Shown one piece after another: positions 43,763-54,691 of a stretch of 64,000 bases of DNA; position 1 is the stretch's first letter, and the number at the start of each line of letters is the position of its first letter. Position numbers and translations under genes: made by a program. Below the pieces are notes generated by a model. The model was not told the DNA's origin. It worked only from the letters and a program-made list of their open reading frames with translations, and did not search any database. Source of the DNA: Capsicum annuum (Eukaryota; Streptophyta; Magnoliopsida; Solanales; Solanaceae); assembly GCF_002878395.1 (NCBI RefSeq), contig NC_061112.1, forward strand, positions 38,036,562 through 38,100,561. Direction: 5' to 3'.

Positions 43763-44100
43763 TTAATATCTCCCAACAGATGTTCCACCTATTGCAATAG
43801 ATGGATCACCAAGACCACCACTAATGGAACCAATACCACCACTTATGCCACTAGGACCACCAACAATGCCACCAAGACCACTAATACCACAACCAAAAGC
43901 ACCAAAACCATGCCCAAGACCACCAACACTACCACCAAGACCACCGATTCTACCAATACCCATATCAAGACCACCAAGACAGCCACCACCACCACCAATA
44001 CCAACACTAAGACCGCCGACACCACAACCCTGACCACCAATACCAACCCTACCACCAACAGCTATCAACAATACCATAAATATCATCCAACAATACCACG
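43763..44100 (-). repeat. ACC-rich minisatellite, Gly-rich frame on the minus strand
   Basis: About 300 bp of degenerate 9-bp ACCACCAAR units with AATACC variants. The minus strand is open for 107 codons and reads Gly-rich text (GVGGLSVGIGGGGGCLGGLD). Other frames are open too (Thr-rich, Pro-rich, Val-rich), as expected for such a repeat, so coding use is unproven. It sits upstream of the DUF1985 exons of relic A, where an N-terminal exon could be. Confidence 0.55.
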
Positions 44101-44597
44101 ATAGTCAATAAAACACTGTGACAAAAACTTGGGTTTTCTCGAGTTTTTTCTATATTTTTAGCATCAAAACTCAAAATTCTTACCCTATTCTTGAAGGTAA
44201 TACAACTAAAAGTCTTCTTTTTCATCATTAGCTAAAAAGCCCTAATTTTTATAATAATGAACAAATGTAGAACTTTTATCCAACTATGTTACCTGCGAAA
44301 ATAGAGAAAACAACAAATACAAGTGAGAATGAAGTCAAAAATAACAACTATGTGGTCGAAAATGGGAAAAAAAATAGATCTGTTTTGAAGGGTTGAGCAA
44401 TATGCTGAGTAGTCTGTATTGTAGAGAGAGAAAGAAAAGAGCGAGAACTCAAGATTTGAAATAATGAAATATTTTTCCCACAAATGGATTATTTATATTG
44501 GGTTGATTTGTATTTTTTGGATAAGAATGACAAGTTTTGAAATTATTACTTTGGTCCGAGTTGATGTCAATTATTTTTAAAATCAATTGCAAAGAAA
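44101..44597. other. Possible 5' region of relic A
   Basis: No frame of note. Text near 44400-44560 (GAGAGAGAAAGAAAAGAGCG, then TTGATTTGTATTTTTTGG) resembles the stretches at 27960-28070 and 51170-51330 next to the other relics, so it may be a shared upstream part. Inference only. Confidence 0.3.
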
Positions 44598-44665
44598 TCT
44601 ATTGCAACAGATGGCTGAGCTGTTGGAAATGTTCAAACAGATATTGATATCTATTGCAACAGATG
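44598..44665. repeat. Palindrome motif copies
   Basis: TCTATTGCAACAGA at 44598, GCTGTTGGAAATGT at 44619 (21 bp later) and TCTATTGCAACAGA at 44650. The block is very similar to 51389-51453, so it belongs to a shared part of the two relics. Confidence 0.75.
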
Positions 44666-45156
44666 ATATATCTTTTTGAATTTTTTTTAAATATTAAAGC
44701 AATCTTTTATCCGAAAGAATAAAGATAAAATACTACTAAGGTGGTAAAAAATATTTCTTGATTAACTCCATTTTGCAAAATAGACACATTGAAAGCTTTT
44801 TTAGGTTTTCTAACACAAGTCTTGAAAAATTAAGTATTTAGACACTAGGTCGACATCATCACTTCTTATATACAACCCTAGCGCACACATAGTTTATTGG
44901 GATATATTGTGTGTTAAGTCTATTGGGATTATTCTTTATATACCACATAGTTTATTATCAATTCTATTCCAAGTCTATTAAAAATCTAATCATTCAAATG
45001 AACAGATGAACAGTAGAGCATTTATGACACATGAAAAAAGCGGTTGCACATCCACTCACACCCTGCTTCGATTGGGTATATACTTTCTTCTTAAATTCTA
45101 CCGGGCACGCATCTACCTACAATTGATCGGGAAGACCAAAGGCTTCTATTTTGGTC

Positions 45157-45309
45157 TATATAAACAACCATCAACTATACACAATATTCATCTTCTTCAA
45201 CCCAAAAAATAAATAAAGATGACCAGATGTCAAGCATTCCACTCAGACCACGAAGGAGGGTTTGTTTCTAGCGTAGCCACGATATTCTCCTCCTCCGAAA
45301 TGACCTAAA
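45157..45309 (+). CDS. Possible small gene with TATA box, 29 codons
   Basis: TCTATATAAACAACCATCAA at about 45157 is a good plant TATA context, followed about 60 bp later by AAATAAAGATGACC and an ORF at 45220-45309 (MTRCQAFHSDHEGGFVSSVA, then TIFSSSEMT). Beyond the TAA the same frame continues for 27 codons (SMVWVRTESTSTMNSGVSPN), which suggests a longer original protein with one stop. I do not recognise it. It could be a broken host gene or chance. Confidence 0.25.
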
Positions 45310-45835
45310 CCATCTCTTCTATGGTCTGGGTCAGGACAGAGAGCACCTCCACCATGAACTCTGGTGTATCGCCTAATTTTTATGGGCGATCGTAGAGAGG
45401 CTGAACATGCAGCCGAAGGATTTCATCATCTCCCACCATCTTTTTTGTTTAGATTTTAATTTCTGCTATAGTTGTAGTTGTAAGTTCATTGCAAATAAGC
45501 TTCATTCATGGATAGAAAAATTGTTAGATAAAAGCTTCTTTCTTTTGAACTTTTTACTTGTAGTTTGCTGTAAATATGGTATTAAACCATTGCTGCAATG
45601 AAATTATGACATGAAGTATTTAAAATTTTGTTGTAATATCCTTTCTGTTTGTCTCTACATTAATTATACAATTTTGTTCTTGGTTGAAATTTTGCAATTT
45701 TCTCTATTAGAAGATGAATGAAATAGTTGTCAAATGTCAAAGCTAATGGTCTATCATATATCTATATATATATATATATAAATTCATATATACTAATGGA
45801 TAATGAATCTGGTCTATCAATGATTATGTGGATTT
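45310..45835. other. Stretch without a supported gene
   Basis: Contains a short TA run at about 45763-45782. A 64-codon frame at 45407-45601 is hydrophobic with no recognised homology. Nothing else seen. Confidence 0.4.
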
Positions 45836-46258
45836 CTACAAAATTAATTGCACGGTCGATATAGTATATGATTGACCGACATCAATTACTTCGCGTGACT
45901 GTCTACGTAATCGATGAATTCCATTATGTAGGTTCATAAAATATAAATAATTAAATAAATATAATTGTGTCGATTGTAAATCATAGACTACAAGTTTTGT
46001 CACTAATATACCATATTGCTGGACCTTTTGCATAGACCGTAAATATAATAGATGCCTTCTTATGCGTTGGGTAGATGCTAAATCGTATAGATCCACACTC
46101 AGTCAATGCTAAGGTATATACAGGTTAGTGCAATGGTAAAAAAATATTAGTACATAGTCAAAGATATAAATAATTAAATAAGTGAAAGTGATTTGAGGGC
46201 CATATATTGTGTCCATTGTAAATCATAGACTTCAGCATTGGTTTATTGCTCTTAGTAT

Positions 46259-46626
46259 CATATTTTGAAAAAGGGGAATAATTAATTAATAAAATAATAA
46301 ATAATTAGATTTTATGCAATTAAAGGATCTTGAACAAGTCATGTGATCATATAAGAGTCCACGTAAATTGAAGAAGTTGATCAAAGATGTGTGCGGATGG
46401 GTAGTGGATGAACAAATGAATTCCTCACAACATACTTGTGCTTTGGTAAACCAATCCCTAAGGATGTTGGTTGTTCAACCATAAGTGATCACACCACTCA
46501 TCTTTGATCACCACTTTTAATTTACGTGGACTCTCATACGATCACATGACTTGTTTAGGCTCATTCAATTGTATAAAATCCAATGTTATATTATTTTATT
46601 AATTAAATAATCTTTTTCAAAATATG
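46259..46626. mobile_element. Foldback element, family 1, copy 1
   Basis: 368 bp. Starts CATATTTTGAAAAAGG and ends CTTTTTCAAAATATG. The inner arms continue with GTCATGTGATCATATAAGAG and its inverted partner CTCTCATACGATCACATGAC, so most of the element is palindromic around a ~110-bp centre. No transposase. Target duplication is not clear. Confidence 0.7.
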
Positions 46627-46628
46627 TG

Positions 46629-46806
46629 CTAGTCGTGGTCTATGAATATGTATCCTCGTCTAGTGCATTTATTAATGGAGTAGTTTGAAGTTTATGCTAG
46701 ACTATGCTTAGCTATTTACTCGACCTGATATAATCAAGGATAGACTGGGAACTACTTCAATAATTAAATAACTAGATGAGGATATTTATTTATAGACTAT
46801 GACTAG
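46629..46806. mobile_element. Small foldback element, family 2
   Basis: About 178 bp. Starts CTAGTCGTGGTCTATGAATA and ends TATTTATAGACTATGACTAG, with further inverted text (ATCCTCGTCTAG against CTAGATGAGGAT; GAGTAGTT against AACTACTTC). It lies exactly between the two family 1 copies. Confidence 0.6.
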
Positions 46807-46808
46807 TA

Positions 46809-47200
46809 CATATTTTGAAAAGGATTATTTAAATTAATAAAATAATAGAAAATTGGATTTTATGCAATTAAATGAGCCTAAACAACTCCTGTGATCATAT
46901 GAGAGAGTCCACATAAATTGAAGGCGGTTATTAAAGATGTGTGAGGTGATGACTTGTGGTTGAACAAATGATGAGTTATGGTTGAACAAATGAATTTCCC
47001 ACAACATACTTGTGCTTTGGGTAAACATTACCCTGAGGATGTTGGTTGTACAACCACTACCCATCCTCACACATCTTAGATCACCTTCTATAGTTTACGT
47101 GGACTCTCATACGATCACATGACTTGTTTAAGCTAATTTGATTGCATAAAATTCAATTATTTATTATTTTATTAATTAATTATTCATTTTTTCTAATATG
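46809..47200. mobile_element. Foldback element, family 1, copy 2
   Basis: 392 bp, same orientation and order as copy 1: CATATTTTGAAAAGG at the left, TTTTTTCTAATATG at the right, shared centre CACAACATACTTGTGCTTTG and GAGGATGTTGGTTGT. An internal short duplication (GGTTGAACAAATGA twice) makes it longer. Confidence 0.7.
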
Positions 47201-47619
47201 CTACTAAGGGCAATAAACGAATATGGTATATTATTGATAAGGCTTTGCGTCTATGATTTACACTGGACACAATCGATGAACCTCTATAAATCATGAAAGT
47301 TACTGAATTGGTGACACAATGCAACATATAACAGTAAACTTGTTTGAAATCATTGTAAATATATGATTTATCAATCGATCGTGTGTTTAGTCTAAAAATT
47401 ATAGAGAATAACTCTATAATATTTGCCATCGACCTTTATAACTTAGGACAATAGCTGGTAACACAATCAACTGTTTAATCTAACAAGACAATGAAATAAC
47501 TGAACATAATTTCATCAGTAAATGTCATCATTGACATACCAAATATATGTAATTCAATTATACATAAAAAATCATTAAAAACAATAAATCATTAAGAAAA
47601 TTATTTGTTCCAAACCACC

Positions 47620-48190
47620 GTACTACATGTTATCATCATTGAGTTCCTTAACAATGCCCATCACATCTACTTCATTTTCCTTATGTTTTTTCTCCTCTTC
47701 TTCTACTTCTTACTTCTTATGTTCTTTCTTTTCTTCTTCTTCTTCTTCTTCTTCTTCTTCTTCTTCTTCTTCTTCTTCTAATTTCTTCTTTTCTTCAATA
47801 TTTTTGTCCTCCTATTCAGCCACTCCTTCATCAAATCTTCTAATTTTTCTTTTCTTCTTCTGTTTTCTCCTTATTTTTTACTTCTTCTTCAGCTGTCCTT
47901 GCCTCATTTTTTTATTTTTCTTCTTCTTTAGCATCTTCTTCATCTGCTACCTTTTCCTCTTCCGTTTCTTCTTCTTTCTTCTCTTCTTTAGCTTTTTCAT
48001 CTACTGCAGCAATGTCAGTCACTACGATTACAAGCTCTTTAAGGTTTACTTGATGCTGGCTATGAGGGGGACTATCGAGATGCACTACTTTGTTTTGAAA
48101 AGATTACAAAATTATGCAAGAAAATTAAATAGGAAGAACAAAAAATAAATTAGTTTACCTTCATCTTGATGCTTCTTCTTATTCTTCTCG
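47620..48190 (-). pseudogene. Relic B, Glu/Lys-rich exon with CTT microsatellite
   Basis: The plus strand has about 20 TTC/CTT repeats at 47724-47786 within a long pyrimidine-rich tract. The minus strand reads acidic text (AKEEKKEEETEEEKVADEED, then AKEEEK, stop, KNEARTAEEEVKNKEKTEE) with several stops. A charged region of this kind follows the DUF1985 part in related relics. The Ser/Phe-rich plus-strand frame is a shadow. Confidence 0.4.
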
Positions 48191-48248
48191 ATTCTTTTCA
48201 ACCTCTCATCTCTAACAAAATAAGAAATATCCAGAACATATTTCTCGA

Positions 48249-49104
48249 TCACAGCAACATGCTCACGTAGGTCATTATCATTAAAGAGTTGAGTGTATTT
48301 TTGAGTCCACTTGAACCAGCATGATCATAAGCACGTGCTGGACTTGAAACATAATTGTGACTACCCAAATCTTTATCTTCATCCGCGACCTCTGCTGATG
48401 AAGTTAGGAGAGTCACACCTCTTATGTTTACCTTCAAAGCATCGATGGACGAATCCTTAACTTTGTACGTGTATGGCTTAAATATTTTCATATATCTCTG
48501 CTCCATCTTACCGATGGTAGGGGTAAGGTACAGGTGCACAATCTATAGGAAAATAAATATAAATTACACGATGTTTACTAATATAATAATATTATTATCA
48601 TATTATAAAAAATATAATTTTACCTTGGAACTGTTTCCTTTGTACTTAAATAGGTCACCTTCCATTATGTTGTCACACTTCAACGTGTGCCATCTAAGAA
48701 GACAGGAAATAGGCAAAGAAGTATCCAACAACTACTGGCGTACCTTCCCAGATGAGTAAAGGCCTCATATATCCAAACCTGCAATCAATATAAGCATAAG
48801 TAAATCTACAAGGTCTATGTATTATTATATAAATAGGCAAGAGCCTATAATAAATCAATAAGATGGTAGATTATAAGTACCAAAAACGCCCAGGGAAAGA
48901 CACATAATGCGTACGGTGCATTATTCTTCTTCACAAATGCTTTTTTTTCTTGGTCAAATCAATCTTCTTTTTCAACTAGCTCAATGTCATCCCAAACGAC
49001 TTTTTTCCTCATGGATACCCCCCAAAGAAATCTAAATCAGCCACCATCTTGATGTGGTCTGAATTCACCTTCTTTGACGGGACTTTGCCAACACCATCGA
49101 GTGC
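48249..49104 (-). pseudogene. DUF1985/Ulp1-type relic B, middle exons
   Basis: Minus-strand pieces in order: VPSKKVNSDHIKMVADLDFF (about 49095-49025, end of DUF1985), SCLLRWHTLKCDNIMEGDLF (about 48705-48650), an intron-like gap with TATAATAAT text, and YLTPTIGKMEQRYMKIFKPY, TYKVKDSSIDALKVNIRGVT, LLTSSAEVADEDKD (48530-48345). It parallels relic A's RILRWLAAKSN segment. Frames are broken in places. Confidence 0.6.
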
Positions 49105-49859
49105 ACGAATGATATAAGAATTACACGGACAACACAAAACACACTTCAAAATCAGTCCACAAGATCAAAGATCCGAGGACCCTTTTGAAGACCAACTCTC
49201 GGATTCAACAAATACAATAAGAATACAAGATACAAGAGTGTATTTTAACACCAAAATAGGTACAAAATGTGATGAACAAGATGAACAACAATAATACAAG
49301 TTTTGGATTCAACGAAGGGCCCAAAACAGTCCACTACACAACACATACACGATTTGCAAGAAAGTAAAAGATAGTAACTTGACATACAATATTCACAAAT
49401 CTAAGAACCCTAACAATGAGAAAGGACCCTAAGACAAATGAATAGCAACATCAAGTTCTTACTTGGACCAAAATGGACTCATGAACCTCAAGACCTAAGT
49501 TTCCAAGTAAACAAACAACAAAAGTGATTCCATCCTCTTGTTGTTACCTAGTTCCAAGTTTCAGATTTGCCTCAAGGAAAGAGGACTTTGTCTTTCTATG
49601 TTGTACAATATTCATATTCATCAAAATCCCCTAATAAATGACCTAAAAGGTTCCTTATATAGTAGTTTACAAACAAGGTGTGAAATGTCCAAAATGACCC
49701 CTTAGTCTCAAGTCTTCAAGTAGGTGCCCTTGGAGAGTATTATATGGACGGTTTTGGACCCTTTCTAAGTCCTCATTTGCACTTCACTTTCACACTCCAA
49801 GTCTCGGGTTCAATACATCTCACAAATATGCATCATCATGGTCTACGTGTATCAACGAA
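49105..49859 (-). mobile_element. Solo LTR in relic B with target-site duplication
   Basis: The LTR is 49110-49854 (745 bp), TGATATAAG...GTGTATCA on the plus strand, with identical ACGAA at 49105-49109 and 49855-49859. On the minus strand it is the same kind of LTR as 8208-8953 and 1999-2937 (GTCCAAGTAAGAACTTGATG, TCGGATCTTTGATC). It cut the DUF1985 exon: removing it and one ACGAA rejoins KLKCALV and, one codon after a stop, FVHSMVLAK, the counterpart of CLVWFAHSVILAR in relic A. Confidence 0.85.
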
Positions 49860-50684
49860 CTAAACCAAAGCGCACTTTAACTTTTGTTGATTAGTAAACC
49901 TATTACCTTTGATCAGGCTAACCAACCTTGAGGTAGTAATGCTCTTGTTATTCGTCGCCTTAAAATGAAAGCTTTTGCCATTTTGGAGGAATTCGTTCAT
50001 TTTTGGTTCACGGCGATATGCTGAACAATTCAGCCCCGTAATTAGAGTAAATTCCTTTAAGCCAAAACAAGTTGGCTTACCCCTCATACAGAACCAAATT
50101 TCATGCTATTTTTTATTATTTTTGATATGTCGTAGCAACACATAATGGACTATCTGTCCATTAAACTTAAAATATTTCGGTATATACCTGAAGTATCCTA
50201 AACAAGTCTTCTTAAAATCAACATACAACTTTTGTTCAATAAGAATCTTTCTAAGTTCTCGATAGACCGTCATTATTGCTTTTATAGAAATCTTAGCAGG
50301 AAAAGAACCTAGCTCATCCATCCAAGTTGTTAGGTTGTAGGACTCAACAGAAATATCTCTTGCATAAATTGGCAAGGATAGGGGATCATCCTTCTCCCCA
50401 TCTCCACTATCTCTCTTGTGGATCTTCACCGCTATAACTTTTACTTTCTTCTTCACTTTTCCCTTTATTTTTTTCTTCATTATCCTCAACATTATCTCTC
50501 TCATGTGCACTACTTTCATCATATTTAAAAATATCGACAAGGATTTTTTATTCAGTTTCCAACTCGATTCATCGACTACAGCTTTTTTCCTCTTAGAAGT
50601 TCTGGAAACTTCTTCTGTTTTTTGCTTCCTACTACTAGAAGCAGTGGAAGTAGGCCTTTTAACTGCTCTATGAACTCTCACCAT
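49860..50684 (-). pseudogene. DUF1985/Ulp1-type relic B, N-terminal part and DUF1985
   Basis: An ATG at 50684 opens MVRVHRAVKRPTSTASSSRK, a basic Ser/Lys-rich start that may act as a nuclear signal. Then a Lys-rich stretch (KKKIKGKVKKKVK), DPLSLPIYARDISVESYNL, DFKKTCLGYFRYIPKYFKF (DUF1985 start) and a TAG at 50106. In the same frame HEIWFCMRGKPTCFGLKEFT and LITGLNC follow, so a single stop splits the domain. The open length of 192 codons and this single stop make it the best kept of the three relics. Confidence 0.65.
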
Positions 50685-50689
50685 TTATG

Positions 50690-51463
50690 ATCTACAACTA
50701 AAATTGAATTTATAGTGATCGATTTATCGACCACTGGTCTATTAATAAAAAGAGAAAAATGCAGCAAAAATAAATCTGCAGTGGTCGATCTATTGACCAT
50801 TGGTCTATTAAGAAAAATGGGAAAATGCCTTGGATCAAACATGCAAATCAAGTTCCAACTTCTCCAGATATTGGCAGTGTAATTCAAAATAATAAGAACA
50901 CCATTAAAATGGGTCCAATTCAGTTCAACAAATTCAAAATTAATACAAAATATAAATACAAAATTTTTCTAATCATTATCCAAAGCAAAACACGATTAAA
51001 CATGCGAAATCGACAATGTTAACTAAAAAACTCAAATTTTGACTAAAAGAATCTCAACACAAAGCAGAAACAAAACAAATATACTAAAATGGATCTAAAC
51101 TGATTGGAGAAAAAGATTAAACTTACCTGAGTAGGAGAAATTGAAAAAATTTGACTTGGGAAGCAAGAGTCAACCAAAACTTTTTTTCTTGAAAATTAAG
51201 AAGAAAAATTCAAAGAAGAAGAGGATTTAAGGAGAGAGAAAAGTTTTTGAATTTATTAAATGATTTTAATAAATGTTTGAAAAATCAATAAATATAAAAA
51301 GGGACTATATTGTATTTTTTATAAAGTTGTATTCTCCAAATTAAGTTTTCAAAGTGAGTTGTTGAAAATTTTCAATAAAAATTTGCATTTGTTGCGACAG
51401 ATGATTGAGCTATTAGAAATTTTCAAATAGATATTGAGATCTGCTGCAATAGATTACCTATCT
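50690..51463. other. Upstream region of relic B
   Basis: Two near-identical segments at about 50693-50755 and 50775-50820 (TGGTCGAT(C/T)TATTGACCA-type inverted text with GGTCTATTAA(G/T)AAAAA) form a short repeat just before the ATG. 51160-51260 is purine-rich. Palindrome motif copies: TTTGTTGCGACAGA at 51389 and TCTGCTGCAATAGA at 51440. No frame of note. Confidence 0.4.
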
Positions 51464-52249
51464 TGATACAAGTGCGACCACGAAGATGGATGCATGTGAG
51501 AATGTAATGAACCCGGGGCTTGGAGTGTGCGAGTGAAGGACTTAAAACACACCAAACCGACTCTAATATCACACTTAGAGTGTAAAGAGGAGCCTTGGAA
51601 CACAACAAGGCAGCCCCTAAATACATTTGAAGGGAGTCTAGCTCTTAAAAGGGCATTTTGGACATTTTGTATTTTATTTGTAATCTAGTATAAATAGAAC
51701 ATTGTAGGACTTTTAAAATTAGATTATTAATGATGTTGTAAGTCTTGAAATACAAAGAAACACAAGTCCTCTCTCCTTGAGGCACCAAAACAAAAATTAG
51801 GCTATCACTCTTGTTGATCTCATGGCTTGGAAACGTGATGCTTGGGAGGTGGATTCTGACCTTGTGTCTTCTTAAGAGATAGGTAAACATTGTTTGTAGT
51901 GTTAAGGGTAGAAGAGTGTAATATGCTCTTGGATTCTTAATATTATACCTTCATTAAGTCTATCTAACTATCCCTTTACTTTTATTGTAATCTTGTAGTA
52001 GTTTGTGTTCTTGTAACCGTTTCTATCTCTTGTTAGTAAAACTGTGTGTTGTTCCTATATTATTATTGTTGTCCATATCACCATATTGTTGCTGTTTTGG
52101 TGTATTTACACCTTCAATAGCTTGTTGTTATTGTGTTTTCATTATTGTTGTAGTGAATTCGAGAGTGGTCACCAAAGGGGTCCTCAGTTTTTCAAATTTG
52201 TGAACTGATATGGTGTTTGTTTTGTGTTTTCTTTGTCTTTATTGTATCA
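51464..52249 (+). repeat. 5' LTR of a forward element inserted in the Ulp1-type region
   Basis: 786 bp, from TGATACAAGTGCGACC to TTTATTGTATCA. TATAAATAG lies at about 51690-51698. Related to the LTRs at 12057 and 15888 (GCGACCACGAAG, AATGAACCCGGGGCTTGGAG). It follows palindrome-bearing DNA, so the target was the relic's intron-like region. Confidence 0.75.
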
Positions 52250-53575
52250 TTTGGTATCAACGCATGGCTTGATCTTGTTCCTACAAGATCAATCTTGGGC
52301 TTGCTTGATAGAAAATTCAAAAAAAAAAAGTGTTAGAAAACTGAAAAATCAAAAAGAAGCAAATCTGTCCATTTTGTGTTCTTGGCCAAAATTGTGTTAT
52401 TGTTGTGTCTTGGTCGAGATTTTTACTTGTTTTGTTTTTTCTAGTGTTATATTTCTTCATCTCTAACACTCTTGAGTCTAAATCTAAGTTTGGTCTTACA
52501 TTGTTGGTGTTGTTTTCGTGAACATAGGGCTTGGCCAAATTGTTGTTGAAACATTGTTGTGGTGTACTGTTTTGGCCTTGTGGTCTTCATCTTGTTGTTG
52601 TTCTAAGTTTGTCCACGTGATATTATTGTTCATTGGTGGTCTAAGAACCATTTTGTTGAAATTGTAGTTGTCTTGGCCAAGTGTTGTAAATATTGTATTG
52701 TGAAAATTAAAAGTTGGTCGTGTGAAAATTATGGTATTTTTAGAGATTGTTGTTGGTTGTTTTTGGTGATTGTTGATGTTGTTCTTGAAGTTCTTCACAA
52801 CCTCCATATCTTGTTAATATAAAGTGAACATTAGATCTATAAAGGTGAAGGAAAAAAAGGGTGAAGCTTTGTTAGTCTTGAAAGACTTACCATCACTCAT
52901 CAAATAGTCAATCACATCTTAACTACTTTCCAACAACTTCCCATAAAATAAGGGTCCATGTTATAAGGAGAAGTACAAGAAAGTCAAAGTCTTAAAAACT
53001 TAAATTTGAGAAGGCTCCAAGACTTGTTTTAATTTCCCTCTTAAAAACAAATTCCACTAATTCCTAAATTGTAAATTGACCAAGACTTGAGATTAGACAA
53101 CAAAAATTATTAGAAACCGCAACCAATTACGTGCTGCCATGTCATTATTGTTACTGTTCACACAACAATTTTGGCTCAAATTTCAGATTTTCTTATTTTC
53201 TTTTTATCGTTCCGTAGTTTTATTTGATTGGTCCGAATGCTAATTGACAAGCTAGTAAACTCCTACTAGATTGTAAATTAGTTTTGTGTCCGTTTGTTCA
53301 TGTTAACATTTTTTGTGTGCTTTTCTCTTTTGTGAATTCATTGTATCTTGTTGGTTCAAGTCCAGAAGCAAATTTTCTTTGAGTCAACTCAAACAAAAAT
53401 CTATTCCGGACCAAGGTGGACTCATCCCTCAATCACTCATAAAGTACAAGCTAGCTTTCAACACTTGTGAAACCAAGTGTGAGGTAAAAATTGAGAGTGA
53501 GAGTATGGTGAGGCATTTTTGAGCTAACAAGTTTATTTGTTTTGTTGTTCGTTGTTGTCTTTTCTTTTAGGTACC
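52250..53575 (+). mobile_element. Primer-binding site and leader
   Basis: Primer site TTTGGTATCAACGCATGG at 52250-52267. The leader opens with GATCAATCTTGGGCTTGC and AATCTGTCCATTTTGTGTTC, has GTT-rich text, and holds the conserved block at 53113-53188 (GTGCTGCCATGTCATTATTG, TTACTGTTCA, ATTTTGGCTCAAATTTCAG). CACTTGTGAAACCAAGTGTG at about 53463-53482 is the intact form of the site hit by the solo LTR at 13545. It ends TTTTCTTTTAGGTACC before the ATG. Confidence 0.7.
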
Positions 53576-53944
53576 ATGGCTGCCACTAATCTCGATGCCA
53601 CGTTTGACCGTATCACCGATAATATAGAAGACATGAAATGGCACGTTGAAAGGCTACGCTAATTGGTATCCATACTTATCCCAACAAATCCAAAACCTAA
53701 GGTCCAAACACCTTGCGGTGAGATCTTCCCGAAGGAAGTTGCTGCCCAAACTTGTGAAGAACTTTCACACCAAGGTAAAGACGAACATACTCATGAATAT
53801 CAATGTAAAATAGCTATCACTTACACTTTGGTACATGTGGATGATGGACGTGTGACTAATAAGCCGTTGAGTGTGAGTAGTAACTTACCTACGTATGAGT
53901 ATATTGATTCCTCACCACTTATAGATAATGTAAATATTATGTGA
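53576..53944 (+). pseudogene. Gag-like N-terminal ORF, then broken
   Basis: ATG at 53576 opens MAATNLDATFDRITDN, IEDMKWHVERLR and stops at 53660. After a shift a frame runs 53663-53944 (IPTNPKPKVQTPCGEIFPKE, VAAQTCEEL) corresponding to 14660-14740 in the other copy. It ends at 53944, where Ulp1-type coding sequence begins, so the element is truncated on its 3' side. Confidence 0.5.
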
Positions 53945-53945
53945 G

Positions 53946-54691
53946 TGGATACTTCTTTTATTACTCTAGGTCTTCTTGATCCAATAGCAGACCCAATGTT
54001 GGAGTTAATAAAGAAGGAATTGGCTAGAGCAACAGCCATAAAAAGAACAGTTAGGCAAGGTCAACCTAATGTTGAAGCTCTTTATGACCAATCTACTACA
54101 ATAGATCCAGTTGCTTCTTTTGGGGGTATTGCTGGTGGAGTTGTTGATGTTGGTGGCAGCCATCATGATATTGATGCTATTTCCAATCGTGATGATGAGC
54201 ATTTTGATGCTCAATAAAAAATAAATACATTTGAAATCATCCCTTACACAGGTCTCTCTCACCCTTACAGTGGTCCTTCTCACCCTTCTTCACCCTCATG
54301 TTCTCATTGCAAATCCAAAGTGTGCAAGGACAACCAGGATAAACTTCTTGGAAACCTAGAGGCTATCTCTAAAGATGCTGAGGCATTGAAATCCAAGAGG
54401 GGTATCATACTATACAAGAAGGTTAGGGATCCATACACTCCTACAGTGGTGGTTAGGAGGAAGAAAAGAAAACAAAAAAGATTGCAACTCCTCCCTCTCT
54501 AAAAGCTGTTAAAGTTTTGGGGCCACTAAAGAAGGTGTACATATATGTGACACTTGGCGACCAAGAGAGAGTGGAACTATGAAATGCCAAGAATCCCAAG
54601 AAGAAGAAATTTGCAGAAGAATACACCATTCATATGTTTGACCACCATGACTTTAGAAGTATGAAATTTATGCGTAAGTGGTACATGGATA
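53946..54691 (+). pseudogene. Ulp1-type transposon gene relic C, forward
   Basis: Plus-strand frames read FITLGLLDPIADPMLELIKK, ELARATAIKRTVRQGQPNVE, then after a stop SHPYSGPSHPSSPSCSHCK and a coiled stretch LLGNLEAISKDAEALKSKRG, YTPTVVVRRKKRKQK; a later frame reads FAEEYTIHMFDHHDFRSMKF, MRKWYMD. This is the linker that precedes the Ulp1 protease domain in the DUF1985 family. GTAAGTTT at 54692 looks like a splice donor, followed by an AT-rich intron with palindrome motif copies. The catalytic domain is not in the window. Confidence 0.6.

Larger units (their letters stand above)
45836..47345. mobile_element. Nested foldback (MITE-like) cluster
   Basis: Outer arms: the text around TGTAAATCATAGAC...TTTATTGC(T/C)CTTAGTA occurs at about 45965-46020, again at 46205-46258, and inverted at 47201-47285. 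Between the arms sit three foldback units back to back (46259-46626, 46629-46806 and 46809-47200). No coding sequence. A duplicated-arm foldback element that received further foldback insertions is the simplest reading. Confidence 0.55.

Noticed and set aside
43688..44104. Thr/Asn-rich 138-codon frame
   Set aside because: Product of the ACC-type minisatellite; several frames are open for the same reason.
47627..48148. 173-codon Ser/Phe-rich frame
   Set aside because: It is the shadow of a CTT microsatellite and pyrimidine-rich tract; the opposite strand carries the plausible Glu/Lys-rich remnant.
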